From UBA583 sp964429995 (GTDB lineage Archaea; Nanobdellota; Nanobdellia; Woesearchaeales; UBA583): a DNA stretch of 25,839 nt. The position numbers were made by a program, and so were the translations under genes. Position 1 is the first letter of the stretch, and every line of letters starts with the position of its first letter. The notes below the pieces were generated by a model that worked only from the letters and a program-made list of their open reading frames with translations, did not search any database and was not told where the DNA came from. Of this stretch, positions 16,002 through 23,616 are shown piece by piece. The stretch is from the NCBI GenBank assembly GCA_964429995.1, contig CAYSDY010000009.1, forward strand, positions 1 to 25,839, given 5' to 3'.

Positions 16002-17054
16002 ATGATAAAAAACTACTTTGATACCGACCCTGACAAAACAATAAGCTTTGTCTTAAAGAAAGCTGGCGAAAAAAAACATTCGAATTTTATAATAGTTAAC
16101 ACAATCCCTAAATCTTTTGTGGATATAAATAATCTTGCATTATCAATGAAATCAGAAGAAGAAAAAATAAGAAACTTTATACAAACTATTCCAAAACAAA
16201 CAAACGAGTCAGAAACTGATACCCTTATCAAAAGTGGAACACGATTAATATTAACAAAAGATGATATTATATTTGATTTTGTTAATGCACTAGAATCAAT
16301 AAAAAATTCCATTGAAAATCAAAAAATCGCCTCATTGCCACAAAAAAAGATAAATACACTAATGATACATCATCCCATTTCATATGCTAAAAGTATGTTA
16401 TCAAAAAAAAAGATAAGCATACTGCCAGTAATAGATGACAATTCAAACATAATAGGAGAGGTAAGACCAATAGATCTATTATTATCATATTCAAAAGAAA
16501 AAATACATCATAAAACAAACGATATAAATCAAATAAAAGTACTAAACATTGCAAACAAAAACCCCATAACAATAGATATGAATCTATCAATAAAATCTGC
16601 CATAGATACAATGATTAAAAAACAATTACCATCCATAATAGTATCAAAAAATAAAACCGTTTTGCATTCAATAATAACATACAAAGACATTTTAAAAATA
16701 TACAAACACGCAAAATCTTCACATTCAGAAAAAAATAAAAACATAGAGTTTACAAAAACAGATGGACTTTATCCTGATGAGATAGAAGCATTAAACAAAT
16801 ATTTTAAACGAATAATGAACAAAATAAGCAAAATAAGTAATTACAATTTATTAAAAATAACAACAAAAGAGCTTGGTGCAAAAGAATTATCTGGTCATAA
16901 AAAGAAAATAGAAATAAACATAAGGCTTTCATCTGAAAACAACATATTAAAAATGAAAAAAGAAATAAGCCAAGAACAAAAAGGAGAATGGAATCCTGTA
17001 AGAATAATAAAAAAATCTTTGAAATCTTTAACAGAATCAGTGAAAAAAGAATAG
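16002..17054 (+). CDS. CBS-domain protein with a possible HPF/RaiA-like C-terminal domain
   Basis: A 350-residue soluble protein. Two clear CBS motifs lie at about 114-162 (ending VIDDNSNIIGEVRPIDLL) and 175-232 (NPITIDMNLSIKSAID, then a final TYKDILKIY), with a more degenerate pair in the first 110 residues. CBS modules usually sense adenine nucleotides. The last 90 residues have a helix-strand-strand-helix pattern (YFKRIMNKISKI, LLKITTKELGA, KKKIEINIRLSS, final basic helix) that recalls the ribosome hibernation factor HPF/RaiA fold; this is pattern recognition, not a confirmed match. If right, it would be a nucleotide-responsive ribosome-silencing factor. It precedes the rpo7-spt4 genes but has its own TATA-like boxes (TTTATAAA at 15964 and TTTAAAAT at 15973). 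Confidence 0.6.
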   Translation: MIKNYFDTDPDKTISFVLKKAGEKKHSNFIIVNTIPKSFVDINNLALSMKSEEEKIRNFIQTIPKQTNESETDTLIKSGTRLILTKDDIIFDFVNALESIKNSIENQKIASLPQKKINTLMIHHPISYAKSMLSKKKISILPVIDDNSNIIGEVRPIDLLLSYSKEKIHHKTNDINQIKVLNIANKNPITIDMNLSIKSAIDTMIKKQLPSIIVSKNKTVLHSIITYKDILKIYKHAKSSHSEKNKNIEFTKTDGLYPDEIEALNKYFKRIMNKISKISNYNLLKITTKELGAKELSGHKKKIEINIRLSSENNILKMKKEISQEQKGEWNPVRIIKKSLKSLTESVKKE

Positions 17055-17124
17055 GTATATGTTTAAATTAAACATTTAAATTATCAACCTTATAATGTCT
17101 GACATTGACAAAACTCTAACAAAT

Positions 17125-17132
17125 TTTATAAA
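17125..17132 (+). promoter_or_regulatory. TATA box of the rpo7-spt4 operon
   Basis: Perfect TTTATAAA, 24 bases before the rpo7 ATG at 17157. Confidence 0.6.
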
Positions 17133-17156
17133 TAAACACAAAGTATTAATTATAAG

Positions 17157-17675
17157 ATGTTTTACAAAGTTAAACTAAAGGACTATGTGGACTTAAGTCC
17201 CGATTTATTTGAAGGCAATTTAAACGAAGCAATAAAAGAACAGCTAATAAGAGATTACTCTGACAGAACAACAGAGGATTTTGGTCTTGTAATAAGTATA
17301 ATTGACGTAAATAACATAGGTCAAGGATTCAAGCTACCTGAAGATGAATCAAGACATTACGTCGTAGAATTCACAATATTAACATACAAACCCGAATTAC
17401 ATGAAGTAATAGAAGGAGAAATAAGTTCTATCACAAACTTTGGTGTTTTCATCAACATGGGTATAATAGATGGATTAATACACTTATCCCAAACAATGAA
17501 CGATCAGGTATCATTCTCAAAAACTGGAGTAATATCTGGTTCACAAACCAATCAAACACTAAAAGCAAAAGATATAGTAAGAGCAAGTGTTGTTGCTGTA
17601 TCATTTAAAGACATAAAAAATGTAAAAATTGGTTTAACAATGAGACAACCTGGATTAGGTTGCATTGATTGGTAA
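17157..17675 (+). CDS. rpo7: RNA polymerase subunit Rpo7 (RpoE')
   Basis: A 172-residue subunit that, with Rpo4, forms the stalk of archaeal RNA polymerase and binds emerging RNA. The N-terminal tip domain (about 1-80) starts MFYKVKLKDYVDLSP and includes YSDRTTEDFGLVI. The S1/OB RNA-binding domain runs from about 81 (EVIEGEISSITNFGVFINMG, then DGLIHLSQ). Length and the final GLTMRQPGLG match archaeal Rpo7. Spt4 follows 5 bases after the stop, the standard archaeal rpo7-spt4 pairing. Confidence 0.96.
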   Translation: MFYKVKLKDYVDLSPDLFEGNLNEAIKEQLIRDYSDRTTEDFGLVISIIDVNNIGQGFKLPEDESRHYVVEFTILTYKPELHEVIEGEISSITNFGVFINMGIIDGLIHLSQTMNDQVSFSKTGVISGSQTNQTLKAKDIVRASVVAVSFKDIKNVKIGLTMRQPGLGCIDW

Positions 17676-17680
17676 TTAAA

Positions 17681-17872
17681 ATGGCAAAAAAAACAAGAGT
17701 ATGCAAAATCTGTGGGAAGATTGTTGAGGATGAAGTTAAAAACTGCCCTATGTGCACAAACAACAGTTTTATTGAAAAATACAAGGGAAGAATTTTAATA
17801 CTTGACGAAAAATCAGAAGTTGGAAAAATAACCAAGAAAAGTCAGAATGGTATTTATGCAATAAAATACTAA
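17681..17872 (+). CDS. spt4: Transcription elongation factor Spt4 (RpoE'')
   Basis: A 63-residue zinc-ribbon protein with C8/C11 and C22/C25 (CKIC and CPMC), then IEKYKGRILILDEKSEVGKI and IYAIKY, the archaeal Spt4 pattern. Spt4 pairs with Spt5 to clamp RNA polymerase during elongation. The ATG at 17681 gives the family's MAKKTR start; an in-frame TTG four codons upstream overlaps rpo7 and is unlikely. It is co-transcribed with rpo7. Confidence 0.95.
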   Translation: MAKKTRVCKICGKIVEDEVKNCPMCTNNSFIEKYKGRILILDEKSEVGKITKKSQNGIYAIKY

Positions 17873-17887
17873 ACATTTCTTTAAAAA

Positions 17888-18364
17888 ATGTTCACACACA
17901 AAATTCTAAGCAAAAAAGATAAAGAAAATCTTTTAAACTATGTAAAAGATAATTATGGATGTAATATTGATAAAATAATTGATTACAATTTCTATCTTAA
18001 TGAAAACAATAATAAGGTATACATATGTAATTTTAAAGTAGAAAACTTGAATCTTAAAAACATTATCAACATAGGACTCTATTTTGGTAAATTTCATGAT
18101 AACAACCGTTTTAGGTTAAGTTTTGAAGCTACAAGAAATCTTAATATAGAAAAAAACTATATAATGCTAAAGCAATCAGACAATTTTCTAAACAAAGAGA
18201 ATCTTTTCAAAGAAGAAATAGAATCGATCAATTCAGATGGAAAATGTCCATTTTTAGTTGTCAAATTTGAAAATGAAAACTGGGGGTGTGTTAGTAAAAA
18301 AGACAAATATTTTGTTTCTTATCTCCCAAAATCAAGAAAAATAAGTCACAAAAAAATGTTTTAA
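17888..18364 (+). CDS. Nip7/NOL1-type PUA-domain RNA-binding protein
   Basis: A 158-residue protein. The N-terminal part (LSKKDKENLLNYVKDNYGCNIDKII) resembles the helical start of Nip7-like proteins. The middle GLYFGKFHDNNRFRLSFEATRNL and the C-terminal CPFLVVKFENENWGCVSKKDKYFVSYLPKSRKI match the pattern of a PUA domain as found in archaeal Nip7 and NOL1-associated PUA proteins, where a glycine-cysteine turn and a final FxPKERR-like motif are typical. Such proteins act in rRNA maturation or ribosome assembly. It follows spt4 by 15 bases, so it is likely in the rpo7 operon. The PUA assignment is moderately sure; the Nip7 subfamily less so. Confidence 0.6.
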   Translation: MFTHKILSKKDKENLLNYVKDNYGCNIDKIIDYNFYLNENNNKVYICNFKVENLNLKNIINIGLYFGKFHDNNRFRLSFEATRNLNIEKNYIMLKQSDNFLNKENLFKEEIESINSDGKCPFLVVKFENENWGCVSKKDKYFVSYLPKSRKISHKKMF

Positions 18365-18372
18365 AAGTAGAA

Positions 18373-18693
18373 TTATCTATATTCTCTCCACTGATGTTTA
18401 CACTTCTCACATTTGTAAAACTGAGTTTCAGGTTCATCACCAGCTCTTGTCTGCCTTGTCCAAAATCTGGCTTTTAAATGACCACACTCTGGACACTCCA
18501 TATCAACAACTGGATGAATTTCTCCTGATGCATCATTCTTGTCCAAAACTTCTTTTTCTTCTTTTTTTTTAACCTTTTCACTTAGGTTTACCGTACTTAC
18601 AAGTTTTTTTACAGTACCGCAAACAGAACATTTACCTTCACTTCCCTTGTTGCCAACCATTATGGCTCCACAATTATCACAAAAATCAACCAT
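18373..18693 (-). CDS. tfs: Transcription factor S (TFS), archaeal TFIIS-like cleavage factor
   Basis: A 106-residue protein with two zinc ribbons: C5/C8/C22/C25 at the N-terminus (Rpo9-like) and C67/C70/C95/C98 at the C-terminus. The C-terminal loop carries the catalytic acidic pair D86-E87 within QTRAGDEPETQFYKC, which reaches the polymerase active site and stimulates cleavage of backtracked RNA. Since DE is intact this should be an active TFS. The linker (EKVKKKEEKEVLDKND) is charged. It converges with the PUA gene, leaving 8 bases between stops. The 192 bases upstream, to 18885, contain no gene I can support, only AT-rich sequence. Confidence 0.96.
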   Translation of the reverse strand: MVDFCDNCGAIMVGNKGSEGKCSVCGTVKKLVSTVNLSEKVKKKEEKEVLDKNDASGEIHPVVDMECPECGHLKARFWTRQTRAGDEPETQFYKCEKCKHQWREYR

Positions 18694-18885
18694 TTTTTAA
18701 TATAAATAAAAAGTCACAGGCAATCACTTATAAGTTTTACGAAAAAACAAAGAGAATTTTAAAAAATCTTTAATTTTATTCAGTTTACTAATAAATAGTC
18801 TTTCAAAACCCCAAATTTGAGCTTTTTACTAGCTTATCACTTGCAGTTTCTAAACTTTTAAGTTTTTAAAAACCTTACAAAATCA

Positions 18886-19293
18886 TTAATTCATTTTTAA
18901 TAATCTATAAATATTATCTATTTCCTCTTTACTATAGATATTAGAACTTTTATTCCCATAAAAATGTTTTTCTTCTCTTCTTGGAATAACATGGAAATGA
19001 ACATGATCAACTTCCTGATGAGCAATTTTCAAATTATTTTGTGCAATATTTATACCACAACCAAGAACATCATAATAGTAATCAGCAATCTTTTTTACAG
19101 TTAACATAAGTTTAATAAACTCTTCATTAGGCATCTCAAATATTGTTTGATAAACTTTTTTTGGTACAACCAATGTATGTCCCAATTCAAAAGGTGAAAT
19201 ATCAAAAAAAGCAAATGTACTTTCATCCTCATATACTTTTCTGCACGGGATTTCTCCATTTATTATTTTTGTAAAAATAGTTTCTTTATCCAT
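18886..19293 (-). CDS. HIT-family nucleotide hydrolase/transferase
   Basis: A 135-residue histidine-triad protein with the active-site motif H97-V-H99-F-H101-V followed by IPR, the start IFTKIINGEIPCRKVYEDE, and the central HTLVVPKKV strand. These are standard for Hint-type purine-nucleotide phosphoramidases and related AMP-lysine or dinucleotide hydrolases. The precise substrate cannot be read from sequence. A TTTAAATG box about 20 bases upstream suggests its own transcript. The 73-base gap to the upstream phosphohexomutase is AT-rich. Confidence 0.93.
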   Translation of the reverse strand: MDKETIFTKIINGEIPCRKVYEDESTFAFFDISPFELGHTLVVPKKVYQTIFEMPNEEFIKLMLTVKKIADYYYDVLGCGINIAQNNLKIAHQEVDHVHFHVIPRREEKHFYGNKSSNIYSKEEIDNIYRLLKMN

Positions 19294-19366
19294 ACAAAAT
19301 ATATCTTTACAATCATTTAAAAAATTATTGAGAATATAAAAAAATTTAACAGTCTAAACCAAACAT

Positions 19367-20746
19367 TTAACCCAAAAATACTTTTATTTTCTCAAGATAT
19401 CTCTCAACACTAGCCTTATCTTTCCCCTCTATATTAAGCCTAATCTTGTTTTCTGTATTTGATTTTCTAAGATTAAACCAACAATCAGAAAACTTAAATG
19501 ATAATCCATCCATCTCACTGTCAAGATTTGATATATAATTCCTTTTAAGTTCAGCAAGTTTTGAATCAGGATTTTCAACACTAAAATTCATTTCTGGTAT
19601 TTTATAATAAATCTTATATTTTAAAAACATATTAGGCAAATCATTTATATTTAAAACGATAAGTTTTAATAAATAAAAAAGGGCCATATCCGGATTATCA
19701 AGATTAAAAAACTCCTTAAAAAACGTATGCCCTGAAAGTTCTGCTCCAAAAAAACAATTAAAAGAAGTAAGATGTCTTTGATAAAAACTCCTACCCACTC
19801 TTAATTTATCAACTTTTACTCCTCTTTTATCTGCAATGTCAAAAATCACTTTTGAAGCCCTTAAGTCGCAAACAAAATGTTTATGCTCTTTTGAAAAATA
19901 ATCTATCATCAAAGCTATAATATAATCATTTAACACCAACTCTTTTTTAGAATCAAATACTCCAATTCTATCTCCATCCCCATCAAATGCAAAGAAAAAA
20001 TCATATTCATCCTCAAGATCTAAAAGAAAGTCATGTGCTTTAGGTGGTTCTGGCAAATGATTAGGAAATCTACCATCTAAAACATCATTATAATAATCAA
20101 ACACCAAACCTTTCTTCTCAAATATTTTTTTTAATGCAACAGATGACATTCCTGAAGAAAAATCAACACCAATATTCAACTTTTTTAAAGCCAATATTGA
20201 AGCATCATCAATAATTTTATCCAAAAACTTAGACATAAAATCAACATAATCTTCAAGATAATTCTTTTGTATTGTTTTATTTAATATAAAAGACTCATAA
20301 TCCATATCCTCATATTCTTTAACCATTGAGTCAAATTTGACTAAAGCATTATAAAGATCATCATGCACATCAACTTCCAATTTTTTTAAACCAGATTCAT
20401 AATCAAAAGAATTACCTTCAAAAACAAATTTAAAACCATTATCCTCTGCTGGATTGTGTGATGCTGTAATCTGAATTCCAGTTTTTAAATCATCACAAAA
20501 CAAAGAATAATAAAATACTGGTGTTGAATTTAAACCCATATATATTACATCACAACCTGCAGATTTAAGCCCCAAAATCATATATTTTGCAAGATCCTTA
20601 GAAGAAAGCCTACAATCAATAGAAACTTTACATTTTGAAATATTTGTTTTTTTAACAAAATAATAGCCTATCATGTAAGCATCTTTTTTAGTAAGTTCTT
20701 GCCCATAAACTCCTCTTACATCATACTGTTTAAAAATAGATTTCAT
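19367..20746 (-). CDS. Phosphomannomutase/phosphoglucomutase (alpha-D-phosphohexomutase)
   Basis: A 459-residue four-domain enzyme that interconverts 1- and 6-phosphates of hexoses for nucleotide-sugar supply. All four signature loops are visible: TASHNP (94-99, phosphoserine S96), metal-binding DGDGDR (255-260), sugar-binding GAELSGH (334-340) and the phosphate-binding RKSNTENK (427-434). Length and order are normal for the bacterial/archaeal PMM/PGM family (ManB/AlgC type). Mannose versus glucose preference cannot be decided, though GAELSGH (E-x-S) is the usual dual-specificity form. It may feed glycosylation of the surface proteins encoded elsewhere in the window. A TTTATATA box lies 22 bases before the ATG. 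Confidence 0.95.
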   Translation of the reverse strand: MKSIFKQYDVRGVYGQELTKKDAYMIGYYFVKKTNISKCKVSIDCRLSSKDLAKYMILGLKSAGCDVIYMGLNSTPVFYYSLFCDDLKTGIQITASHNPAEDNGFKFVFEGNSFDYESGLKKLEVDVHDDLYNALVKFDSMVKEYEDMDYESFILNKTIQKNYLEDYVDFMSKFLDKIIDDASILALKKLNIGVDFSSGMSSVALKKIFEKKGLVFDYYNDVLDGRFPNHLPEPPKAHDFLLDLEDEYDFFFAFDGDGDRIGVFDSKKELVLNDYIIALMIDYFSKEHKHFVCDLRASKVIFDIADKRGVKVDKLRVGRSFYQRHLTSFNCFFGAELSGHTFFKEFFNLDNPDMALFYLLKLIVLNINDLPNMFLKYKIYYKIPEMNFSVENPDSKLAELKRNYISNLDSEMDGLSFKFSDCWFNLRKSNTENKIRLNIEGKDKASVERYLEKIKVFLG

Positions 20747-20768
20747 ACAAAAGTCCCAAGGTTTACAA

Positions 20769-20776
20769 TATATAAA
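20769..20776 (-). promoter_or_regulatory. TATA box of the phosphohexomutase gene
   Basis: TTTATATA on the minus strand, 22 bases before the ATG at 20746. Confidence 0.5.
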
Positions 20777-20907
20777 ACTATTGTGTTACTTTGAATAAAA
20801 AACAAAAAGTTCCTTCCCTTTAAGTTTTTCAAAACTCTCTATCATTAAAAAAAAATCACAAAATTTATAATAATTACACAATTAACATTTGTTAACATCG
20901 TTTGATG

Positions 20908-20980
20908 ACCAAGTTAGTGTAATTAGGTTAACACGAAAGATTGTGGCTCTTTCAATCCGGGTTCAAATCCCGGGCTTGGT
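20908..20980 (+). tRNA. tRNA-His (anticodon GTG)
   Basis: A full cloverleaf can be drawn: acceptor ACCAAGT/GCTTGGT (7 pairs, one G-T), D stem GTGT/ACAC with GG in the loop, anticodon stem AAAGA/TCTTT around TTGTGGC (anticodon GTG at 20943-20945), a 4-base variable loop, and T stem CCGGG/CCCGG with TTCAAAT loop. There is no intron and no encoded CCA. Base -1 is G, as expected for tRNA-His, but the discriminator is T rather than the usual C73, so -1/73 would be a G-U wobble, and pair 1-72 is A-U. A TTTATAAT box about 38 bases upstream may be the promoter, and a 14-base palindrome (TTAACA-TT-TGTTAA, 20882-20895) lies in between. Confidence 0.93.
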
Positions 20981-21010
20981 TTTGAATCATTATTCTTTTT
21001 TAACTAATAT
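20972..21010 (+). repeat. 39-base direct repeat, copy 1 (contains the tRNA-His 3' end)
   Basis: Identical to 21083-21121. It begins with GGGCTTGGT, the tail of tRNA-His, and runs through the T-rich tract that probably terminates the tRNA transcript. Similarity continues weakly leftward into the T loop (CAAATCC in both copies, with a one-base gap). Confidence 0.9.
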
Positions 21011-21021
21011 CAAACTATTAG

Positions 21022-21080
21022 GGATTTGAACGTAGTTGTTTGTGATAACAAACCAACGAACAAAGTGACTTTGCAAATCC
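21022..21080. other. Possible three-way-junction structured element between the repeats
   Basis: An outer 7-bp stem GGATTTG/CAAATCC (21022-21028 with 21074-21080) encloses a 9-bp hairpin GTTGTTTGT/ACAAACCAAC (one bulged C, GATA loop, 21035-21057) and a 5-bp hairpin CAAAG/CTTTG (TGA loop, 21061-21073). The 5' arm GGGATTTGAAC (21021-21031) is also an exact inverted copy of the tRNA T arm (GTTCAAATCCC, 20961-20971). It could be a small RNA, a tRNA-derived relic or a recombination structure. No RNA family is recognised. Confidence 0.4.
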
Positions 21081-21082
21081 AA

Positions 21083-21121
21083 GGGCTTGGTTTTGAATCA
21101 TTATTCTTTTTTAACTAATAT
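21083..21121 (+). repeat. 39-base direct repeat, copy 2 (overlaps the end of the next gene)
   Basis: Exact copy of 20972-21010. Its last 7 bases include the stop codon and final codon of the minus-strand secreted-protein gene, so the repeat joins a tRNA tail to a gene end in both copies. Confidence 0.9.
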
Positions 21122-21924
21122 TCGTATTCAGGAACTATAAGATCACAATCTTTTATGGTATTAAACGATTTAACCTGCATATCATCTTTATCATACTCTA
21201 AATCCTTTGCAAGTATTATTCCTGAAAATGTTTCTAAATCTGTTTCTGCAATATGATAATTTACAAATGATGTAACTGTAGAAATTTTTGCAAAATTTTT
21301 TGAGATAAAAGAAGAAACCTTTGAAGAAAAACTTTGCTGTGATGAATCTCTAAATATAGTATAAAAAACATATACTTCATTACCTCTTTTAAGCTCTAAA
21401 GGTAAGTTCTCAAATGACAAATAAAATGAATTCATATTATTTGAGTTCGAATTAACAGTATAAAAGTCATAAATTTGATTATTGCTCTTTTCACTAAAAT
21501 CATAAGCAAAATTTGCAATATCTGCATTTGCAGTAATTTTTCCACAATAAATACATAAATTCGCATTATTAACATTAGCACCCAAAAAATCGTACCCTTT
21601 TCCAAACTTTTTATAACAATCATTAGCAAGACTCAATGCACCATCAATATCGTTTTTATTAATATTAACCTTTTTAGATGGACATAATGATGCAACATTA
21701 TGAACAAAAACTGGTGTTATAGTACTCAAATCTTCTCCAAAATAAGCTCTTTTTCCATTAACATTATTCATAAATAATGAACATTCTGAAACAGAACTTG
21801 AATAACTATAATCATCATACATTAAAAATATGAATGAAAACATTATCATCAATGTAACAAGCGATATTGTTAAGCCAATCAAGAAAGAATACGCAACACC
21901 TTTTTTAATAAAATTTAATGCCAT
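21115..21924 (-). CDS. Unrecognised single-pass extracellular protein with six cysteines
   Basis: A 269-residue protein with a short basic start (NFIKKG), one long hydrophobic helix at about 10-35 and a polar, outward-facing body. Six cysteines occur in the body, including a CIYCGK pair, so disulfides are likely. The KKG before the helix faintly resembles a prepilin site but the match is not convincing. No family is recognised. It lies 22 bases after the site-2 protease gene on the same strand; a TTTAAACA-like box inside the end of that gene could give it a separate transcript. If co-transcribed, it could be a substrate or partner of the protease. Its stop codon lies in the second 39-base repeat. 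Confidence 0.65.
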   Translation of the reverse strand: MALNFIKKGVAYSFLIGLTISLVTLMIMFSFIFLMYDDYSYSSSVSECSLFMNNVNGKRAYFGEDLSTITPVFVHNVASLCPSKKVNINKNDIDGALSLANDCYKKFGKGYDFLGANVNNANLCIYCGKITANADIANFAYDFSEKSNNQIYDFYTVNSNSNNMNSFYLSFENLPLELKRGNEVYVFYTIFRDSSQQSFSSKVSSFISKNFAKISTVTSFVNYHIAETDLETFSGIILAKDLEYDKDDMQVKSFNTIKDCDLIVPEYEY

Positions 21925-21946
21925 ATATAATGATTGATTTAAATGT

Positions 21947-23146
21947 TTAAAAAATTATTGAAATTATTTTAATCAACCAGGAAGATTTTAAAGTAAAAAT
22001 TATTGTAATAAGTGTAAAAAAACTTATTATATTATATATAAGTACAGCTCTTTTAGGTTTCATAATTTTTTCAAGAAGAACTAATGAAACCTGTCCTCCA
22101 TCTGTTATCCATATAGGTAAAAGATTCATTATACCAATACCAAGATTTAAGAAAAACAACCAAAACAATAACCTTTCAAAATATATTGGAAAATTGCCAA
22201 GTATTTCAAATTCATCTTTAATCACTAACCCTGATTTTAAGCCAGAAACTCCAATCATAGTTCTGTTACTTTGATTATCATAATATGGATTGATAAGATA
22301 TGTCCCAGAATCAAGAGTTATATCTAAAGGCTCATCAATAGATATATTCTTTAATTTTAACAATATAAATTCTTTATCTGAAACAGAATTTATTGCAACA
22401 ATATTTCCTGAACTAATATTATACTGGTTAAATCCACTCTGAGAAGTAACATTTGAAAATGAAATATCTCCTATTTGCATTGTAGAGTCAATAAATGGAC
22501 CACACATTCCAATCCAAACAAAAAAAAACAATATTGCAAAAATAAAATTACTCATTGAACCTGCTCCTAAAACAGCAATTTTCTGCCACCATTTCTTGCT
22601 ATTTAAGCTTTTTGTGTCAGGCTCAACAAAAGCTGCTGGAATTAATGGTATTATTATGCCTAAAAAAGCAAAACCACTAGATTTAATCTTAACCTTCCAT
22701 CTTTCAGCAATAACACCATGAGCAAATTCATGAACAATTATAAGCACAAATAATGCAATTATCCAATACCAAAAAGGAACATAAAATATAGGCACTGCAC
22801 CTTCCATTGCTGATTCAGTCTTTATTGGAAGCACAAAACCACCACCTGATGTAATGTTGTTATCAACTATAAATTTTAATTGATATATCATAAACCCTGT
22901 GGATATAAATATTCCTGATATTGCAACAAAAATAGACAAATAAGAAAGATACCTAAAAAAATTAGGCATTTTCTTAGACCATTCACTCATTTTATCAAGT
23001 CCAAGCCTAGTATTATACAAAAGCATGTACAAAAAAGGAAAAGATCCCTGAATTGTAAGTCTCTTTCGTTTAAATATCAATAAAAGAGTCAAAAAAAACA
23101 CAAAAACAAAAAATTCAACATTGTTTGAAAAAAAAGTCAAATCCAT
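21947..23146 (-). CDS. Site-2 protease family membrane metalloprotease (M50)
   Basis: A 399-residue polytopic protein with the zinc-site motif H139-E140-F-A-H143 in a membrane helix and the distal ligand motif LLPIWITDGGQ (D349), the S2P/M50 signature. GAGSMSNFIFA (194-204) is the conserved helix after the catalytic segment. A region of about 225-310 (ISSGNIVAINSV) looks like a single reduced PDZ-type domain facing out. Hydrophobic helices lie near 10-26, 66-90, 122-142, 155-172, 195-215, 326-346 and 370-398. S2P enzymes cut transmembrane anchors to release regulators or clear signal peptides; the target here is unknown. A TTTAAATT box lies 19 bases before the ATG. Confidence 0.9.
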   Translation of the reverse strand: MDLTFFSNNVEFFVFVFFLTLLLIFKRKRLTIQGSFPFLYMLLYNTRLGLDKMSEWSKKMPNFFRYLSYLSIFVAISGIFISTGFMIYQLKFIVDNNITSGGGFVLPIKTESAMEGAVPIFYVPFWYWIIALFVLIIVHEFAHGVIAERWKVKIKSSGFAFLGIIIPLIPAAFVEPDTKSLNSKKWWQKIAVLGAGSMSNFIFAILFFFVWIGMCGPFIDSTMQIGDISFSNVTSQSGFNQYNISSGNIVAINSVSDKEFILLKLKNISIDEPLDITLDSGTYLINPYYDNQSNRTMIGVSGLKSGLVIKDEFEILGNFPIYFERLLFWLFFLNLGIGIMNLLPIWITDGGQVSLVLLEKIMKPKRAVLIYNIISFFTLITIIFTLKSSWLIKIISIIF

Positions 23147-23165
23147 AATAATGAAACACGCTGTT

Positions 23166-23173
23166 AATTTAAA
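23166..23173 (-). promoter_or_regulatory. TATA box of the site-2 protease gene
   Basis: TTTAAATT on the minus strand, 19 bases before the ATG at 23146. The surrounding 149-base spacer to the divergent plus-strand gene is AT-rich with no other gene seen. Confidence 0.4.
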
Positions 23174-23268
23174 AACATTCTGATAAAATTCAAGATTATA
23201 CTAAACCAACCCATTTATTTTTAACAATAACTTGTTTTTTTACTACTAAAAAATAGAACCATACTAAC

Positions 23269-23276
23269 TTAAATAA
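23269..23276 (+). promoter_or_regulatory. TATA box of the 106/649-residue gene pair
   Basis: TTAAATAA, 19 bases before the ATG at 23296; the only promoter seen for the two coupled genes. Confidence 0.4.
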
Positions 23277-23295
23277 AAAACTCGTTCTAAAATAT

Positions 23296-23616
23296 ATGAC
23301 AAATTCTCTTGATTTAAGTGTATTTGAAATATTTGAAATAATTCTTGCAACAAGTATTCTGCTTATAATAAGTACAGCTATATTTGCAATGTCTGATCCT
23401 GACAGAATAGAAACCAAAATATTAGGATATCAATATAGTGCATTATCAAACATAATTCCACCTAATTCAATTCTATACATAAAAACAGACGTAAAAGTAA
23501 CAAAAGATGAAGATATCATACAAATTCAATCATCAAAAAACACACAAAATCTTATTGGTTTTAATACAGATGTTACAATTGAAAATAAGCAAGATTACAT
23601 AATAATGCAAAAATGA
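23296..23616 (+). CDS. Small single-pass membrane protein, first of an unknown pair
   Basis: A 106-residue protein: a short N-terminal tail, one hydrophobic helix at about 13-35 (IILATSILLIISTAIFAM) and a soluble domain of about 70 residues with alternating hydrophobic positions suggesting beta strands (SILYIKTDVKV, DIIQIQSS, TDVTIENKQDYIIMQK). No family is recognised. Its TGA overlaps the start of the next gene as ATGA, so it is co-translated with the 649-residue protein and probably anchors or assists it. Confidence 0.7.
   Translation: MTNSLDLSVFEIFEIILATSILLIISTAIFAMSDPDRIETKILGYQYSALSNIIPPNSILYIKTDVKVTKDEDIIQIQSSKNTQNLIGFNTDVTIENKQDYIIMQK

Noticed and set aside
16387..16744. Minus-strand hydrophobic frames opposite the CBS-domain gene
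   Set aside because: Leu/Phe-rich translations arise from the antisense of Lys/Asn/Ile-rich coding DNA; no independent support.
18694..18885. Possible C/D-box or other small RNA in the spacer upstream of TFS
   Set aside because: No matched C (RTGATGA) and D (CTGA) boxes and no strong stem-loop; only AT-rich sequence is seen.
21011..21082. A second, minus-strand tRNA suggested by TTCAAAT
   Set aside because: A T-loop sequence is present, but the flanking bases cannot form a T stem and no anticodon arm or acceptor stem fits a tRNA.
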